This document shows, in pieces, positions 41,426-51,143 of a stretch of 64,000 nucleotides of DNA. Source of the DNA: RPQJ01 sp963706755 (GTDB taxonomy: Bacteria; Pseudomonadota; Gammaproteobacteria; Steroidobacterales; Steroidobacteraceae). The first letter of the stretch is position 1. The number at the start of each line of letters is the position of its first letter. The notes under the pieces were generated by a model, which was not told the DNA's origin, searched no databases, and was given only the letters and a program-made list of their open reading frames with translations. The DNA lies in the NCBI GenBank assembly GCA_963706755.1, contig CAVPNH010000011.1:248001-312000 (forward strand), given 5' to 3'. The position numbers and the translations under genes are program-made.

Positions 41426-42501
41426 ATGACCGAGATTCCGACCCTCGAACTCAAGCTGCTGCGTACCTTCTCGCCACTCGACGGCCTGAAGAACGAGAAC
41501 GTGCGCGCGCTCGCCCGCAAGACCGCCCTGCGCGAACTCGCCCAGGGCCGCATCCTGTTCAAGGAGGGCGACGCGGACAAGCGCACGATCTACCTGGTTT
41601 CGGGCGTGGTCGACCTGCTCGTGGAAGGCCGCATCGTCGGGTCGGTCACGGGAGGATCGCCGGAGGCGCGGCACGCCATCGCGCCGATCCTGCCGCGGCG
41701 CTGCACGGCGCGCGCCGCGTCCGACCGGGTCGAGTACCTGTCGATCGACAGCGACCTGCTCGACGTGCTGCTGACCTGGGACCAGACCGGGGACCTACGA
41801 GGTCGGCGAACTGCAGCGCGGCGGGCTCCGGCGGCGACTGGATGACGGTGCTGCTGCAGAGCCGCGCATTCCACCGCATCCCGCCGGCGAACCTGCAGGC
41901 CGTATTCATGCGGATGCAGCGCGTGAACTTCACCGCCGGGGAGACCATCATCCGCCAGGGCGACGAGGGCGACTACTTCTACGTCGATCGTCGCGCGGCC
42001 GTTGCGCCGTGACGCGCGAGACGCCGCTGAACCGCGAGGGCATCAAGCTCGCCGAACTCGGCATGGGCGACACCTTCGGCGAGGAAGCGCTGGTCTCAGG
42101 CGCGACGCGCAACGCGACCGTCACCATGATGACCGACGGCGCGGTGATGCGCCTCGGCAAGGAAGACTTCAACCCGCTGCTGAACGAGCCGATGCTGCGC
42201 TGGGTGGACTACGCCGAGGCCCGGCAAATCGTCGCCGGCGGGCGGCCGCTGGCTGGATGTCCGGCTGCCGAGCGAGTACGAGCACTGCCACTTCGAAAAC
42301 TCGCTCAACGTGCCGCTCTACTTCGTGCGGCTGAAACTCAAGTCACTGGACCAGGCAGTTCCGTACGTCGTCTGCTGCGACAACGGGCGTCGCAGTTCGG
42401 CCGCGGCCTATCTCCTGAACGAACGGGACTTGGACGCGCACGTGCTGCGCGGCGGCATCGCGACGACGGACCTGGCCGAGGCGCTGAAGCCGTCCGGCTG
42501 A
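41426..42501 (+). CDS. Protein with two cyclic-nucleotide-binding domains and a rhodanese domain (at least five frame breaks)
   Basis: Assembled from four frames into one product of about 355 aa. First cNMP domain: LKLLRTFSPLDGLKNENVRA, GRILFKEGDADKRTIYLVSG. Second: FHRIPPANLQAVFMRMQRV, GETIIRQGDEGDYFYV, LGMGDTFGEEALVSGATRNA. C-terminal rhodanese: WLDVRLPSEYEHCHFENSLN, YVVCCDNGRRSSAAAYLL, where Cys of CCDNGR is the catalytic position. Frame changes lie at about 41790, 41820, 41986, 41993 and 42250, nearly all an extra G or C. Probably a sensor that couples nucleotide signalling to sulfur transfer or localisation. Family known in Gammaproteobacteria, role unknown. Confidence 0.7.
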
Positions 42502-42520
42502 CGCACGGCCCGGAGCGGCG

Positions 42521-42881
42521 CTACATCGTGTGGGTCGGCTTGTCGCCGCCGAGCGCGCCCGCAAGGTAGGACTCGATCTTGCGCTGCGTCTGCGCCGCGG
42601 TCCTGCTCGCTGAACTGCACCCCGATGCCGGCCGTTCGCTTGCCCTGGGCGCCCTTCGGCGTCATCCAGATGACGCGGCCCGCCACCGGGAGTTTCTCGT
42701 CCTCGCCCATCATGTTGAGCAGCATGAACACCTCGTCGCCGAGGCGGTAGTTGCTGCTGGTCGGGATGAACAGGCCCCCGTTCTTCACGAACGGCATGTA
42801 GGCCAGGTAGAGGGCGCTCTTGTCCTTGATGGTGAGCGTCAACAGTCCCGGCTTGTTCGGTTGCCTCGTCACGGGGCCCAT
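42521..42881 (-). CDS. pilZ: PilZ-domain protein (type IV pilus PilZ), one frameshift
   Basis: About 119 aa. The PilZ-like beta barrel MPFVKNGGLFIPTS, GDEVFMLLNMM, GRVIWMTPKGAQGKRTAGIGVQF is intact. At about 42598 one extra G shifts the frame; the restored tail reads QTQRKIESYLAGALGG, then TM and a stop at 42521. The c-di-GMP RxxxR motif is absent, as in true PilZ. Lies immediately after holB, the standard Gammaproteobacterial order tmk-holB-pilZ. Confidence 0.82.
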
Positions 42882-43909
42882 CGTGACGACTCCTTTCCCT
42901 CGCCGGCAGGCTGGCGACCTCGACCAGCAGGGCCTCGACCAGCAATTGCGCGGCCGCGGAACCCTCGAGGAGCCGCCGGACCTCTCGCACCCGGTCCACC
43001 ATCCGGAATGCTCCGCTTATGTTCACTGTCGGCGGCGGCCCTTTGCAACACGGGCCCACCTCGAACCGTGAGGCCCGTCCCATTCGGCTACGGGCCGGCC
43101 ACGTATCAACTGGGCGAGCCAGGACTCCAGCCAGTCGAGCCGGGCGTGCAGCCCCTCGCCCATCATGTCCGCGGCCGCGGCGCAGGCTTCGATCCGGCCC
43201 GCCAGCAGGCCTCGAGCAGGTCGCTCATCTGCGCCTTCCAGCGCCTCGTAGTGCGGCGCCATTTCGAGCGCGCGCAGCGGCGCACCGCCGGCGACGTCGA
43301 GCAGGCCACCGGGGATCGGGGCGCCGCCCTCGTGCTCGAGCCAGGCACGCGCCGACGGGCTCGGCCGGGCAGGCGATTTCCAGCCGCTGGCAGCGGCTGC
43401 GCAGCGTCGCCAGCAGTCGCGACGGCCGCGACGTGACCAGGACCAGGAGCGTGCGCGGCGCGGGCTCTTCCAGCGTCTTCAAGAGTGCGTTCTGTGCGTT
43501 CGTCGTCATCGCCTGCGCCGGCTGGACGATCGCAATTCGAAAACCCCGCCGCATGCTGGTCATCGCGAGCTGCTCGCAGGCCTCGCGGACCTGGTCCACA
43601 CCGACCGTCTTCTTGTCCTCGAGCGGGCGCAGCCAGTGCAGGTCCGGATGTGATCCGGCCCTGCATAGTGCGCAGTCCGCACAGCGGCCGCAGGCCGCGA
43701 AGTCCTCGCCGCGACCCGTGCACAGGAGCGTGGCAGCGAGCGCGGCGGCAAACACTTCCTTGCCGACGCCGGCCGGGCCATGCACCAGCACGGCGTGCGG
43801 CAGCCGTGCGCCGGTCGACGCAGTCTGCAGGCGCAGCGCGGGCGGGCTCGTGCCACGGCAGCATGTCGAGCGGCTGGAGGACCGGCGCGGTCGCGGCTTC
43901 GTCGCTCAT
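42869..43909 (-). CDS. holB: DNA polymerase III delta' subunit (HolB), multiple frame breaks
   Basis: Clamp-loader subunit of the replicative polymerase. Starts MSDEAATAPVLQPLDM, P-loop GPAGVGKEVFAAALA, zinc module CGRCADCALCRAGSHPDL, sensor region TLEEPAPRTLLVLVTSRPS and C-terminal collar helices (GGLLAGRIEACAAAADMM-type and LEGSAAAQLLVEALL). These lie in different frames with breaks at about 43850, 43350, 43110 and 42910. The stop overlapping pilZ (42869-42871) is inferred. An essential gene, so the breaks are most likely consensus errors. Confidence 0.78.
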
Positions 43910-44543
43910 CCACCGTCTCCGGACAAGGACTCAACGAGCCCTCGTATGCTGCGCTCGACCGTCTCGACCGGGCCACTGGCGTCCACCACCCGGATCCGTA
44001 ACGGGCAGCGCCGGGCGCGCGCAAGATACGCCGCGCGCACGCGCTCGAAAAACTCGTGCCGCTCGGTTTCGAAGCGGTCTGGCCCGTCGTGACCGTTGCG
44101 CTCGTATGCGCGGGCGAGGCCGATCTCCACGGGCGCGTCGAGCAGCACCGTCAGGTCGGGCTCGAACCCACCGTGCACGAGGTCCGCGAGCAGGTCGATG
44201 TGAACCACGGGGACGCCTCGCCCTCCGCCCTGGTAGGCGTAAGTCGCGTCCGTGAAACGGTCGCACAGCACCCACGCGCCCCGCTCCAGCGCCGGGCGCA
44301 CGAGGTTTTCGAGGTGCGTGGCGCGCGCCGCGAACATGAGCAGGAGTTCGCAGGATTCCGGCATGGGCTCGTCGCCCCGCTCGAGGAGTAAGCGGCGAAA
44401 CTGCTCGGCGCGCGGCGTCCCGCCCGGCTCGCGGGTCAGGCCACATCATGTCCGCGCGCGCGCAGCCAGTCCGCGATGCGGGTGATCTGCGTCGATTTCC
44501 CGACGCCCTCCCCGCCCTCGAAGGTGATGAACCTGCCGCGCAT
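43906..44543 (-). CDS. tmk: Thymidylate kinase (one frameshift)
   Basis: Phosphorylates dTMP to dTDP. ATG 44543: P-loop RFITFEGGEGVGKSTQ. After LRARGHDVA the frame hits a stop; inserting one C at about 44442 restores ALTREPGGTPRAEQFRRLL and joins the rest (ELLLMFAARATHLENLV, LCDRFTDATYAYQGGGRG, LLDAPVEIGLARA). About 212 aa, normal length. Overlaps holB by four bases. Essential enzyme. Confidence 0.88.
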
Positions 44544-45584
44544 TCAGTGTCCCGTCCCCTGCTGCCTGTATCGCCGGAGGTAACGCGCCACCGCCCGCTC
44601 GTGTTCCGCGAGCGTGCGGGAGAACTCGTGACCTCCGTCCGGCAGGCCGGTCGCCACGAAGTAGATCTCGCCGCGCACGTCGGGCCGGACCGCAGCCGCG
44701 AGCGAGGCCGCTCCCGGCATCGCAATCGGCGTCGGCGGCAGACCGGTGCGCGTGTAGGTATTGTACGGCCCGTCGCGCTCGAGATCCGACCGACGCAGGT
44801 TTCCGTCGAACGCGGGGCCCAGCCCGTAGATGACGGTCGGGTCGGTCTGGAGGCGCATGCCCGATCGCAGCCTCTCGGTGAACACACCGGCGATTCGCGG
44901 GCGCTCCGATGGCAGCGCCGTCTCCTTTTCCACGATGGAGGCCAGTACCAGTGCCTCGTACGCGCTCCGGAGTGGCAGGCCTTCGGCACGCGAGTTCCAG
45001 GCGGCGTCGAGTTCGGCGCGCATTCGCGCCCTCGCCTTGCGCAGGATCACGAGGTCCGTCGTTCCCTTGTCGTACAGGTAGGTGTCGGGGAAGAAGAGCC
45101 CCTCGGGCACGAGCCCCGGCTCGCCCAGCGCGCGCATGACCGCCGCGTCGTCCTGTCCGGCCAGGGTCTGCACGAGCGAGGGGTCCTTCTCGAGCACACG
45201 GCGCAGGTCACGGAAGGTCCAGCCTTCCACGATCGTGATCGAGCGCCGGACGACCACGCCCGATTCGAGCAGGACCAGCAGTTGCCGTGGGCTGGTGCCG
45301 CGCGGGATGTCGTACTCGCCCGCGCGGATTCGTGCGTCGGCGCCCTCGAAGCGTGCGTAGACCGCCAGCAGCTGCGGGTGATCGAGCACGCCGCGCCGCG
45401 CGAGTTCCCGGGCGGTGACGGCGAACGGCTGGCCCCTGGGAATCTCGATCCTCACGCGTTCCGCGTCGATGGTCATCGGAGCGGCGAGCCACTGCTCGAG
45501 CGCCAGCCATCCGGCAGCCAGGGCCAGCACAACGGCCAACGCAATGCCCACCGCCACGCGGGTATTGAACAGGCGCGATCTCAC
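44544..45584 (-). CDS. mltG: Endolytic murein transglycosylase MltG
   Basis: About 346 aa: one N-terminal membrane helix (VAVGIALAVVLALAAGWLAL), a LysM-like domain, then the YceG/MltG catalytic domain with the conserved glutamate in ASIVEKETALPSERP and LQTDPTVIYGLG, YNTYTRTGLPPTPIAMPG. Cleaves nascent glycan strands to terminate elongation. GTG 45584 is chosen because it shares GTGA with the pabC stop; GTG 45593 is the alternative. Intact. Confidence 0.92.
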   Translation of the reverse strand: MRSRLFNTRVAVGIALAVVLALAAGWLALEQWLAAPMTIDAERVRIEIPRGQPFAVTARELARRGVLDHPQLLAVYARFEGADARIRAGEYDIPRGTSPRQLLVLLESGVVVRRSITIVEGWTFRDLRRVLEKDPSLVQTLAGQDDAAVMRALGEPGLVPEGLFFPDTYLYDKGTTDLVILRKARARMRAELDAAWNSRAEGLPLRSAYEALVLASIVEKETALPSERPRIAGVFTERLRSGMRLQTDPTVIYGLGPAFDGNLRRSDLERDGPYNTYTRTGLPPTPIAMPGAASLAAAVRPDVRGEIYFVATGLPDGGHEFSRTLAEHERAVARYLRRYRQQGTGH

Positions 45585-46387
45585 GCAGTGCACGCAATCA
45601 ATGCGCGAGTGAGCTCACCGGTGGCCCACCGTCGCAGGCCCACGAGTTCCCCGACCGGCCGTACGCCGACGACCGCGTTGGTCACGAAGACCTCGTCGGC
45701 GGTTGTGAGGCGATCCGGGTGAACGTCCTCGACCGACGCCGGCAGTCCCTGGTCCGCGGCTGCGGCCAGCACGACCTGGCGCATGATCCCGGCAACACCG
45801 CAGTCCCGGATGTCCGGCGTCACGAGCCGCCCGGCCTCCACCAGGAACACGTTGGCGGCCGTTGCGGAAATCAGTCGTCCGTCGGTTGAGAGCATGAGCC
45901 CCTCTCCGATCCCCGGGTCGTCCCACTCCGCGCAGGCCATGACCTGTTCGAGTCGGTTCAGGTGCTTCAGGCCGGCGAGCAGCGGGTTCAGTCCCAGCCT
46001 GGTTGAGCAGAACCTGACCACCAGCGGCGCGAGCGCGTCTCCCCGCGGACGGGGCGCGGACGAAACGACGATGCGCGTGACCGACGGATCGGCGGGTGGC
46101 CGGTAGCCCCTCGGCCCCGGACCTCGCGTCAGCGTGAGCTTGACCGTCCCCGAGTCCATGCCTTCCAGGACCTGCGCACACTCGTCCTGGATGAGGCCCG
46201 CGGGGGGCATCGGCATCCGCAGCCGACGACAGCCCTCCTCGAGCCGCGCGAGATGCATGGCGAGGTACCGCACGCGCCCGGCCGTCGCGGCCATGGTCTC
46301 GAAGAGTCCGTCACCGTACTGCAGTCCACGGTCGTCGGGCGCGATGCCCGCGGTTTCCGAACCATTTACCAGCCGTCGTCCGATCAT
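45581..46387 (-). CDS. pabC: Aminodeoxychorismate lyase PabC
   Basis: 268-aa PLP-dependent class IV aminotransferase-fold enzyme that makes p-aminobenzoate and pyruvate. DRGLQYGDGLFETM at the N-terminus, LKHLNRLEQVMA with the PLP lysine, and EGLMLSTDGRLISATAANVFLV. Located between pabB and mltG and overlapping both by four bases, the usual arrangement. Confidence 0.92.
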   Translation of the reverse strand: MIGRRLVNGSETAGIAPDDRGLQYGDGLFETMAATAGRVRYLAMHLARLEEGCRRLRMPMPPAGLIQDECAQVLEGMDSGTVKLTLTRGPGPRGYRPPADPSVTRIVVSSAPRPRGDALAPLVVRFCSTRLGLNPLLAGLKHLNRLEQVMACAEWDDPGIGEGLMLSTDGRLISATAANVFLVEAGRLVTPDIRDCGVAGIMRQVVLAAAADQGLPASVEDVHPDRLTTADEVFVTNAVVGVRPVGELVGLRRWATGELTRALIACTA

Positions 46388-47739
46388 TCGCGTCTCCCGA
46401 GTGCGCGCAGCAGCCCTTCCGCCTTTGCGCGCGTCTCCGCGAGCTCCGCCTCCGGCAATGAATCCGCAACGATGCCGGCGCCGGTCCGGAACTCGATGCG
46501 GTCGCCGGACACCGTCAACGTCCTGATGAGGATATTGAGGTCGAGCGACCCGTCCAACCCCAGGTATCCCATGGATCCCGTATACGCGTCGCGGGGCGCC
46601 GGCTCCAGCTCCGCCAGGAGCTGCATGCAGCGCACCTTGGGGCAGCCCGTGATCGTGCCGCCCGGAAACACCGCGCGGATCGCCTCGCCGGGGGTGACGC
46701 CGTCGCGCAGTTCACCCTGCACGTTCGAGACGATGTGGTGGACGGTCGCATAGGTCTCGACGGTCATGTACTCGTCGACCCGCACCGTGCCACCGCGACA
46801 GATCCGGCCGAGGTCATTCCGCTCCAGGTCCACCAGCATCACGTGTTCGGCGCGCTCCTTCTCGTTCAGCACGAGGTCGCGCTTCAGCGTGTCGTCCGCC
46901 GCCGATGTCCTGCCTCGCGGGCGGGTGCCGGCGATCGGGCGCGTGCTCGCGATGCCGCCGTGGATGCGCAGCAGGCGCTCCGGCGAGGAACTGAGCAACG
47001 TGAATCCGGGCAGCGCTGCGATCCCGGCGAATGGCGCGGGGTTGGCGCGACGCAGGCGTCGATACAAGGCTGCGGGTGACGCGCCCCCGGCCAGGCGCGC
47101 GCTCCAGCCGCGCGATAGATTCGCCTGGTAGACGTCTCCCCGACCGATGGCGTCGAGCACCGATTCCACGCCGCGCAGAAAGACGCCGGGCGCGTCTTCG
47201 GTGAGCTCGCTGCAGAGGAGTACGGAGTCGGCGGCCGTCGGTGCGCGCGCGCGCGCGAGGTCGCGCTCAGCGTCGTCTCGCAGTCCACCGTCGCGACCCT
47301 CCTCCGCATGGAACGACACTGCGCCCGTCAATCGGTCCCGCACGATGGCCCCACGCATGCGCCACGCAATCGCGCGCGGATGATGCGGCTGCCTGAAATG
47401 CACGCTCGGCTCGATTTCTGCGGCCAGCTCGTAACCGGCGTAGAGGAACCACCCGCCGGCGAAAGGTGCCCTTGAGGGCGCGCCGCGCGCCGGCACCTCG
47501 GCGTGCCACCACGCGTCCAGGGCGTCGAGGAAACGCTCGCGCGGGATCTGCGAGCGGCCGCCGACGATGCGTCCGTCGGGGAGCCCCGTCAGGCGTTCAC
47601 CCGGCAGGGCCAGCAGGACATCGTACCGGCCGAGCGGCGCGTCGCCGCCGACGCTCTCGAGCAGCACCGGGTAGCGATCCGGAAATCGTGCGTGCAACCC
47701 GAGCAGGGCGTCCTCGGGCCAGGCTGCCCGGTCGGTCAC
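46384..47739 (-). CDS. pabB: Aminodeoxychorismate synthase component I (PabB)
   Basis: 451 aa; converts chorismate and ammonia to 4-amino-4-deoxychorismate in folate synthesis. Chorismate-binding domain: GDVYQANLSRGWSARL, STRPIAGTRPRG, EHVMLVDLERNDLGRIC, FPGGTITGCPKVRCMQ and GSMGYLGLDG. The PIAGTRPRG motif is typical of PabB (PIKGT in many anthranilate synthases). GTG start shares GTGA with the fabF stop. Intact. Confidence 0.92.
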   Translation of the reverse strand: MTDRAAWPEDALLGLHARFPDRYPVLLESVGGDAPLGRYDVLLALPGERLTGLPDGRIVGGRSQIPRERFLDALDAWWHAEVPARGAPSRAPFAGGWFLYAGYELAAEIEPSVHFRQPHHPRAIAWRMRGAIVRDRLTGAVSFHAEEGRDGGLRDDAERDLARARAPTAADSVLLCSELTEDAPGVFLRGVESVLDAIGRGDVYQANLSRGWSARLAGGASPAALYRRLRRANPAPFAGIAALPGFTLLSSSPERLLRIHGGIASTRPIAGTRPRGRTSAADDTLKRDLVLNEKERAEHVMLVDLERNDLGRICRGGTVRVDEYMTVETYATVHHIVSNVQGELRDGVTPGEAIRAVFPGGTITGCPKVRCMQLLAELEPAPRDAYTGSMGYLGLDGSLDLNILIRTLTVSGDRIEFRTGAGIVADSLPEAELAETRAKAEGLLRALGRRE

Positions 47740-48982
47740 TGCGTCGCGCGGAAGACGAGGCTGCCGTTGGTGCCGCCGAAACCGAAGGAATTCGACAACG
47801 CCAGCGTGAGCGGCATGCGGCGCGCGCTGCCGGGCACGTAGTCGAGATCGCAGGCCGGATCGGGGTTCTCGAGGTTGATGGTCGCAGGCACGATGCCATC
47901 GCGGATGGCCAGGATCGTGAAGATGGCCTCGACCGCTCCGGCGGCACCGAGCAGGTGGCCGGTCATGGACTTCGTGGAACTGATCGCGACCCGTCCCGCG
48001 TGATCGCCGAAGGCGCGCTTGATGGCGACCGTCTCGGCGCGATCGCCGAGTTCCGTCGAGGTGGCGTGCGCATTGATGTACTGCACGTCCTCCGGTGCGA
48101 CGCCGGCGTCACGCACCGCGTTGCGCATGGCAAGATACGCTCCCCCGCCATCTTCCGGCGGCGAAGTGATGTGGTAGGCGTCGCCGCTCATGCCGAACCC
48201 GGCGAACTCCGCGTAGATCGTCGCGCCGCGCGCACGCGCGTGCTCGTACTCCTCGAGCACGATCGCACCGGCACCCTCGGACATCACGAAGCCGTCGCGG
48301 TCGCGGTCCCAGGGGCGGCTGGCGCGGGCCGGCTCATCGTTGCGGGTCGAGAGCGCACGCGCCTGCCCGAAGCTGCCGAGGCCGAGCGGCGTGAACGCCG
48401 CCTCCGCGCCGCCGGCGACCATGACGTCCGCGTCGCCGTACTGGATCAGCCTCGCGGCAATGCCGATCGAGTGGGTCGAGGTCGTGCAGGCCGTGACCAG
48501 CGCGATGTTCGGTCCCTTGATGCCGAAGTGGATCGACACATGTCCCGCGGCCGCGTTGATGATGCTGCCGGGAATGAAGAACGGCGAAATCTTGCGCGGC
48601 GTAGCGCGACTCGAGCCACCTGGCCGTCGTCTCTTCTATGGTGCTCAAGCCGCCGATGCCCGCGCCCATCGCGATCCCGATCGCGGTCCGCGTTCGCCTC
48701 GGTCACCTCTATTCCCGAGTCCTTCACGGCCTGGAAAGCGGCCGCGAATCCGAAGGGGACGAACGGATCGAATTTCCGCAGGTCCTTCGGTGACATGTAT
48801 TCCTCGGCATTGAAGCCGACGACTTCGCCGCCGATGTGGACGGGGAATCCGGTGGTGTCCAGCTTCGTCAGCGTGACGATGCCGCTGCGGCCATTGCAGA
48901 CGCCGTCCCAGGCGGACGCGACGGTGCTGCCGAGTGGTGAAACGATGCCGAGACCGGTGACGACGACTCTTCGCTTGGACAA
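47736..48982 (-). CDS. fabF: 3-oxoacyl-ACP synthase II (FabF), two frameshifts
   Basis: Condensing enzyme of fatty acid elongation. ATG 48982 RRVVVTGLGIVSPLG; active-site Cys in VTACTTSTHSIG; His in YINAHATSTELGD and Lys/His in STKSMTGHLLGAAG; C-terminal SFGFGGTNGSLVF. Between them the frame changes twice, at about 48682 and 48592 (extra G each). Restored segments read IGIAMGAGIGGLSTIEE and PFFIPGSIINAAAGH. Total about 414 aa, as expected. Essential in most bacteria, so errors are likely. Confidence 0.9.
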
Positions 48983-49050
48983 GCAGCGTCCCCCTGTCTG
49001 GGCAGGTGTGAGCCTCGACCGCCTTCCGTGGCGGCCGGGCAGGTCGCAGC

Positions 49051-49293
49051 TCAGGCCTGGCTGCGACGCTCGTTGATGTAGTCGATCGCCTGCTGGACGG
49101 TCGTGATCTTCTCGGCGTCCTCGTCAGGGATCTCGGTCTCGAACTCCTCCTCGAGCGCCATCACGAGTTCGACCGTGTCGAGCGAGTCGGCGCCGAGGTC
49201 GTCTACGAAGGACGAATCGTTGTTGACCTCTTCTTCCTTCACCCCCAGCTGTTCGGCAACGATCGCCTTGACCCGCTGTTCGATGGTGCTCAT
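49051..49293 (-). CDS. acpP: Acyl carrier protein
   Basis: 80 aa, acidic. The phosphopantetheine serine is in GADSLDTVELVMALEEEF, with recognition helix ETEIPDEDAEKI. N-terminal IEQRVKAIVAEQLGV is the usual ACP start. Lies between fabG and fabF; about 120 bases separate it from fabG, including an A+T-rich patch (49366-49415) that could contain its own promoter. Confidence 0.96.
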   Translation of the reverse strand: MSTIEQRVKAIVAEQLGVKEEEVNNDSSFVDDLGADSLDTVELVMALEEEFETEIPDEDAEKITTVQQAIDYINERRSQA

Positions 49294-49412
49294 TTTCTTC
49301 GGAGTCCTCTGTGGGAAACGATGCCAGCCGGACCCTCCCTCTGGGTACCCGGCATGGGGCGCGTATTCTAAGTTAAGGGTGGTAAGCGGTCCAACTTGAA
49401 CTAAAACAACAA

Positions 49413-50154
49413 CTAAATCATGTACATACCGCCGTTTACGTGCAGCGTCTCGCCGGTTATGTAGCCGGCCGCCGGCGACACCAGGAACGCCACGGCGTGC
49501 GCCACGTCGTCCGGCGACCCGAGGCGCCCGAGCGGCACCTGGTCGAGGAGTGCCTGCCGCGCCTGCTCGTTCAACGCGTCGGTCATGTCGGTGACGATGA
49601 AGCCCGGCGCCACCACGTTCACCGTGATGCCGCGCGATCCGACCTCCCGGGCCAGGCTCTTGCTGAAGCCGATCATGCCGGCCTTGGCGGCGGCGTAATT
49701 GCTCTGGCCGGCGTTGCCCATCACCGCAACCACCGAGGCAATGTTCACGATGCGGCCGCGCCGAGCTCTTCATCATGCCGCGCATGACGGCCTTGCAGGT
49801 CCTGTAGACGGACGTGAGGTCCGTCTCGAGCACCGCCTGCCAGTCTTCCGCGCTCATGCGCATGAGCAGGCCGTCGCGGGTGACGCCCGCGTTGTTGACC
49901 AGGATGGACGGCGTCCCTTCTGCGGCCTCGATCTCCTTGAAGCAGCGCTGCACGGATTCGTCGCTGGAAACGTCGAGCACGACTCCGCGGCCCTCCACTC
50001 CGGCGCCGGAAGCGCCTCGCCGATCGAAGCCGCGCCCTGTTCCGTCGTAGCCGTGCCGATCACGCGTCGCGCCGCGCCGGCCGAGTTCGAGGGCGATCGC
50101 GCGACCGATGCCACGGGACGCGCCGGTGACGAGTGCCAGTTCATTTTCGAGCAT
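49413..50154 (-). CDS. fabG: 3-oxoacyl-ACP reductase (FabG), three frameshifts
   Basis: NADPH-dependent SDR. N-terminal ALVTGASRGIGRAIALELG, LVNNAGVTRDGLLMRM, then VVAVMGNAGQSNYAAAKAGM with the Tyr/Lys pair, and GYITGETLHVNGGMYMI at the end. Frame breaks near 50070, 50005 and 49765: the short middle segment RRVIGTATTEQGAASIGEAL lies in a second frame and the C-terminal part in a third. About 247 aa when joined. Five bases downstream of fabD. Confidence 0.88.
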
Positions 50155-50158
50155 TGCG

Positions 50159-51100
50159 TCAAACCCCTGCGGCCGCGAGCGCCGCCGTCATCGATTCGGG
50201 ATCGTCGATCGCGAGCAGCTTGAGGTCGGGACGCCGCTCGATCCGCCTGTTGAGCGAGGTCAGCACCTTCCCTGGCCCGCACTCGACCAGCGTCGTGACG
50301 CCCGAGGCCAGCATGGCGCGCACCGTATCCGCCCAGCGCACGGGCTTGAAGAGCTGCTCGCGCAGCGACGCGCGGATGCCATCCGGGCTCGCGTGGCACT
50401 TCACGTCCACGGTGTACACCGCGGGCACGTTCGGCATCCGCAGGTCGACCCCTGCAAGCCGGGCAGCGAGTTCGTCGGCCGCGCCGAGCATGAGGCTGCT
50501 ATGGGACGGAACGCTGACCGGCAGGGCCACCGCGCGTTTCGCGCCGCGGGCCTTCGCGGCCTCGATTGCCCTGGACACGGCGGATGCGTGACCCGCAATG
50601 ACGACCTGTCCGGGCGCGTTGAAGTTGACCGGCTCGACCACCTCGCCGCCCGCGGCCTCGCGGCACGCGGCGTCGAGTTCAGCGTCGTCGAGCCCGAGGA
50701 TGGCGGCCATGGCCCCCGTGCCGAGCGGCACGGCCCGCTGCATGACCTGGCCCCGGTACCGGACGAGATCCACGGCCGTGCGGAAGTCGAGCGCCTCCGA
50801 GCAGACGAGCGCCGTGTATTCGCCGAGGCTGTGTCCTGCCATGGCCACCGGCATCGGACCGCCACGGCGACGCCAGACCCGCCAGGTCGCGACACCCGCG
50901 GTGAGCATGGCGGGCTGGGTCCTTTCGGTCGCGCCGAGCTCGGCTTCCGGTCCCTGCTGGCACAGTGCCCAGAGGTCGTAGCCGAGCACCGCGGAGGCTT
51001 CGGCAAAGGTCTCCTGCACGACCGGCTCGGCCGCGGCGAGCGCAGCCAGCATGCCGACCGACTGAGAACCCTGACCCGGAAAGACGATTGCCAGCGACAT
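50159..51100 (-). CDS. fabD: Malonyl-CoA:ACP transacylase (FabD)
   Basis: 313 aa. Nucleophile in AMAGHSLGEYTALV (Ser at about residue 92), N-terminal FPGQGSQSVGM, QPAMLTAG, and His in VPSHSSLM. Loads malonate on ACP. Start ATG 51100 behind GGGGAGAGTC; an in-frame ATG at 51163 is less likely. Intact, first gene of the fab group in the window. Confidence 0.94.
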   Translation of the reverse strand: MSLAIVFPGQGSQSVGMLAALAAAEPVVQETFAEASAVLGYDLWALCQQGPEAELGATERTQPAMLTAGVATWRVWRRRGGPMPVAMAGHSLGEYTALVCSEALDFRTAVDLVRYRGQVMQRAVPLGTGAMAAILGLDDAELDAACREAAGGEVVEPVNFNAPGQVVIAGHASAVSRAIEAAKARGAKRAVALPVSVPSHSSLMLGAADELAARLAGVDLRMPNVPAVYTVDVKCHASPDGIRASLREQLFKPVRWADTVRAMLASGVTTLVECGPGKVLTSLNRRIERRPDLKLLAIDDPESMTAALAAAGV

Positions 51101-51143
51101 GACTCTCCCCGACTCCCTGCGGCCCCCCCGCCCTGCCGACGGA

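Noticed and set aside
49051..50154. Apparent fusion of fabG fragments with acyl carrier protein in one frame
   Set aside because: Arises because fabG frame breaks remove its stop; the ACP starts at its own ATG 49293 and the fabG C-terminus is found in another frame ending at 49413.
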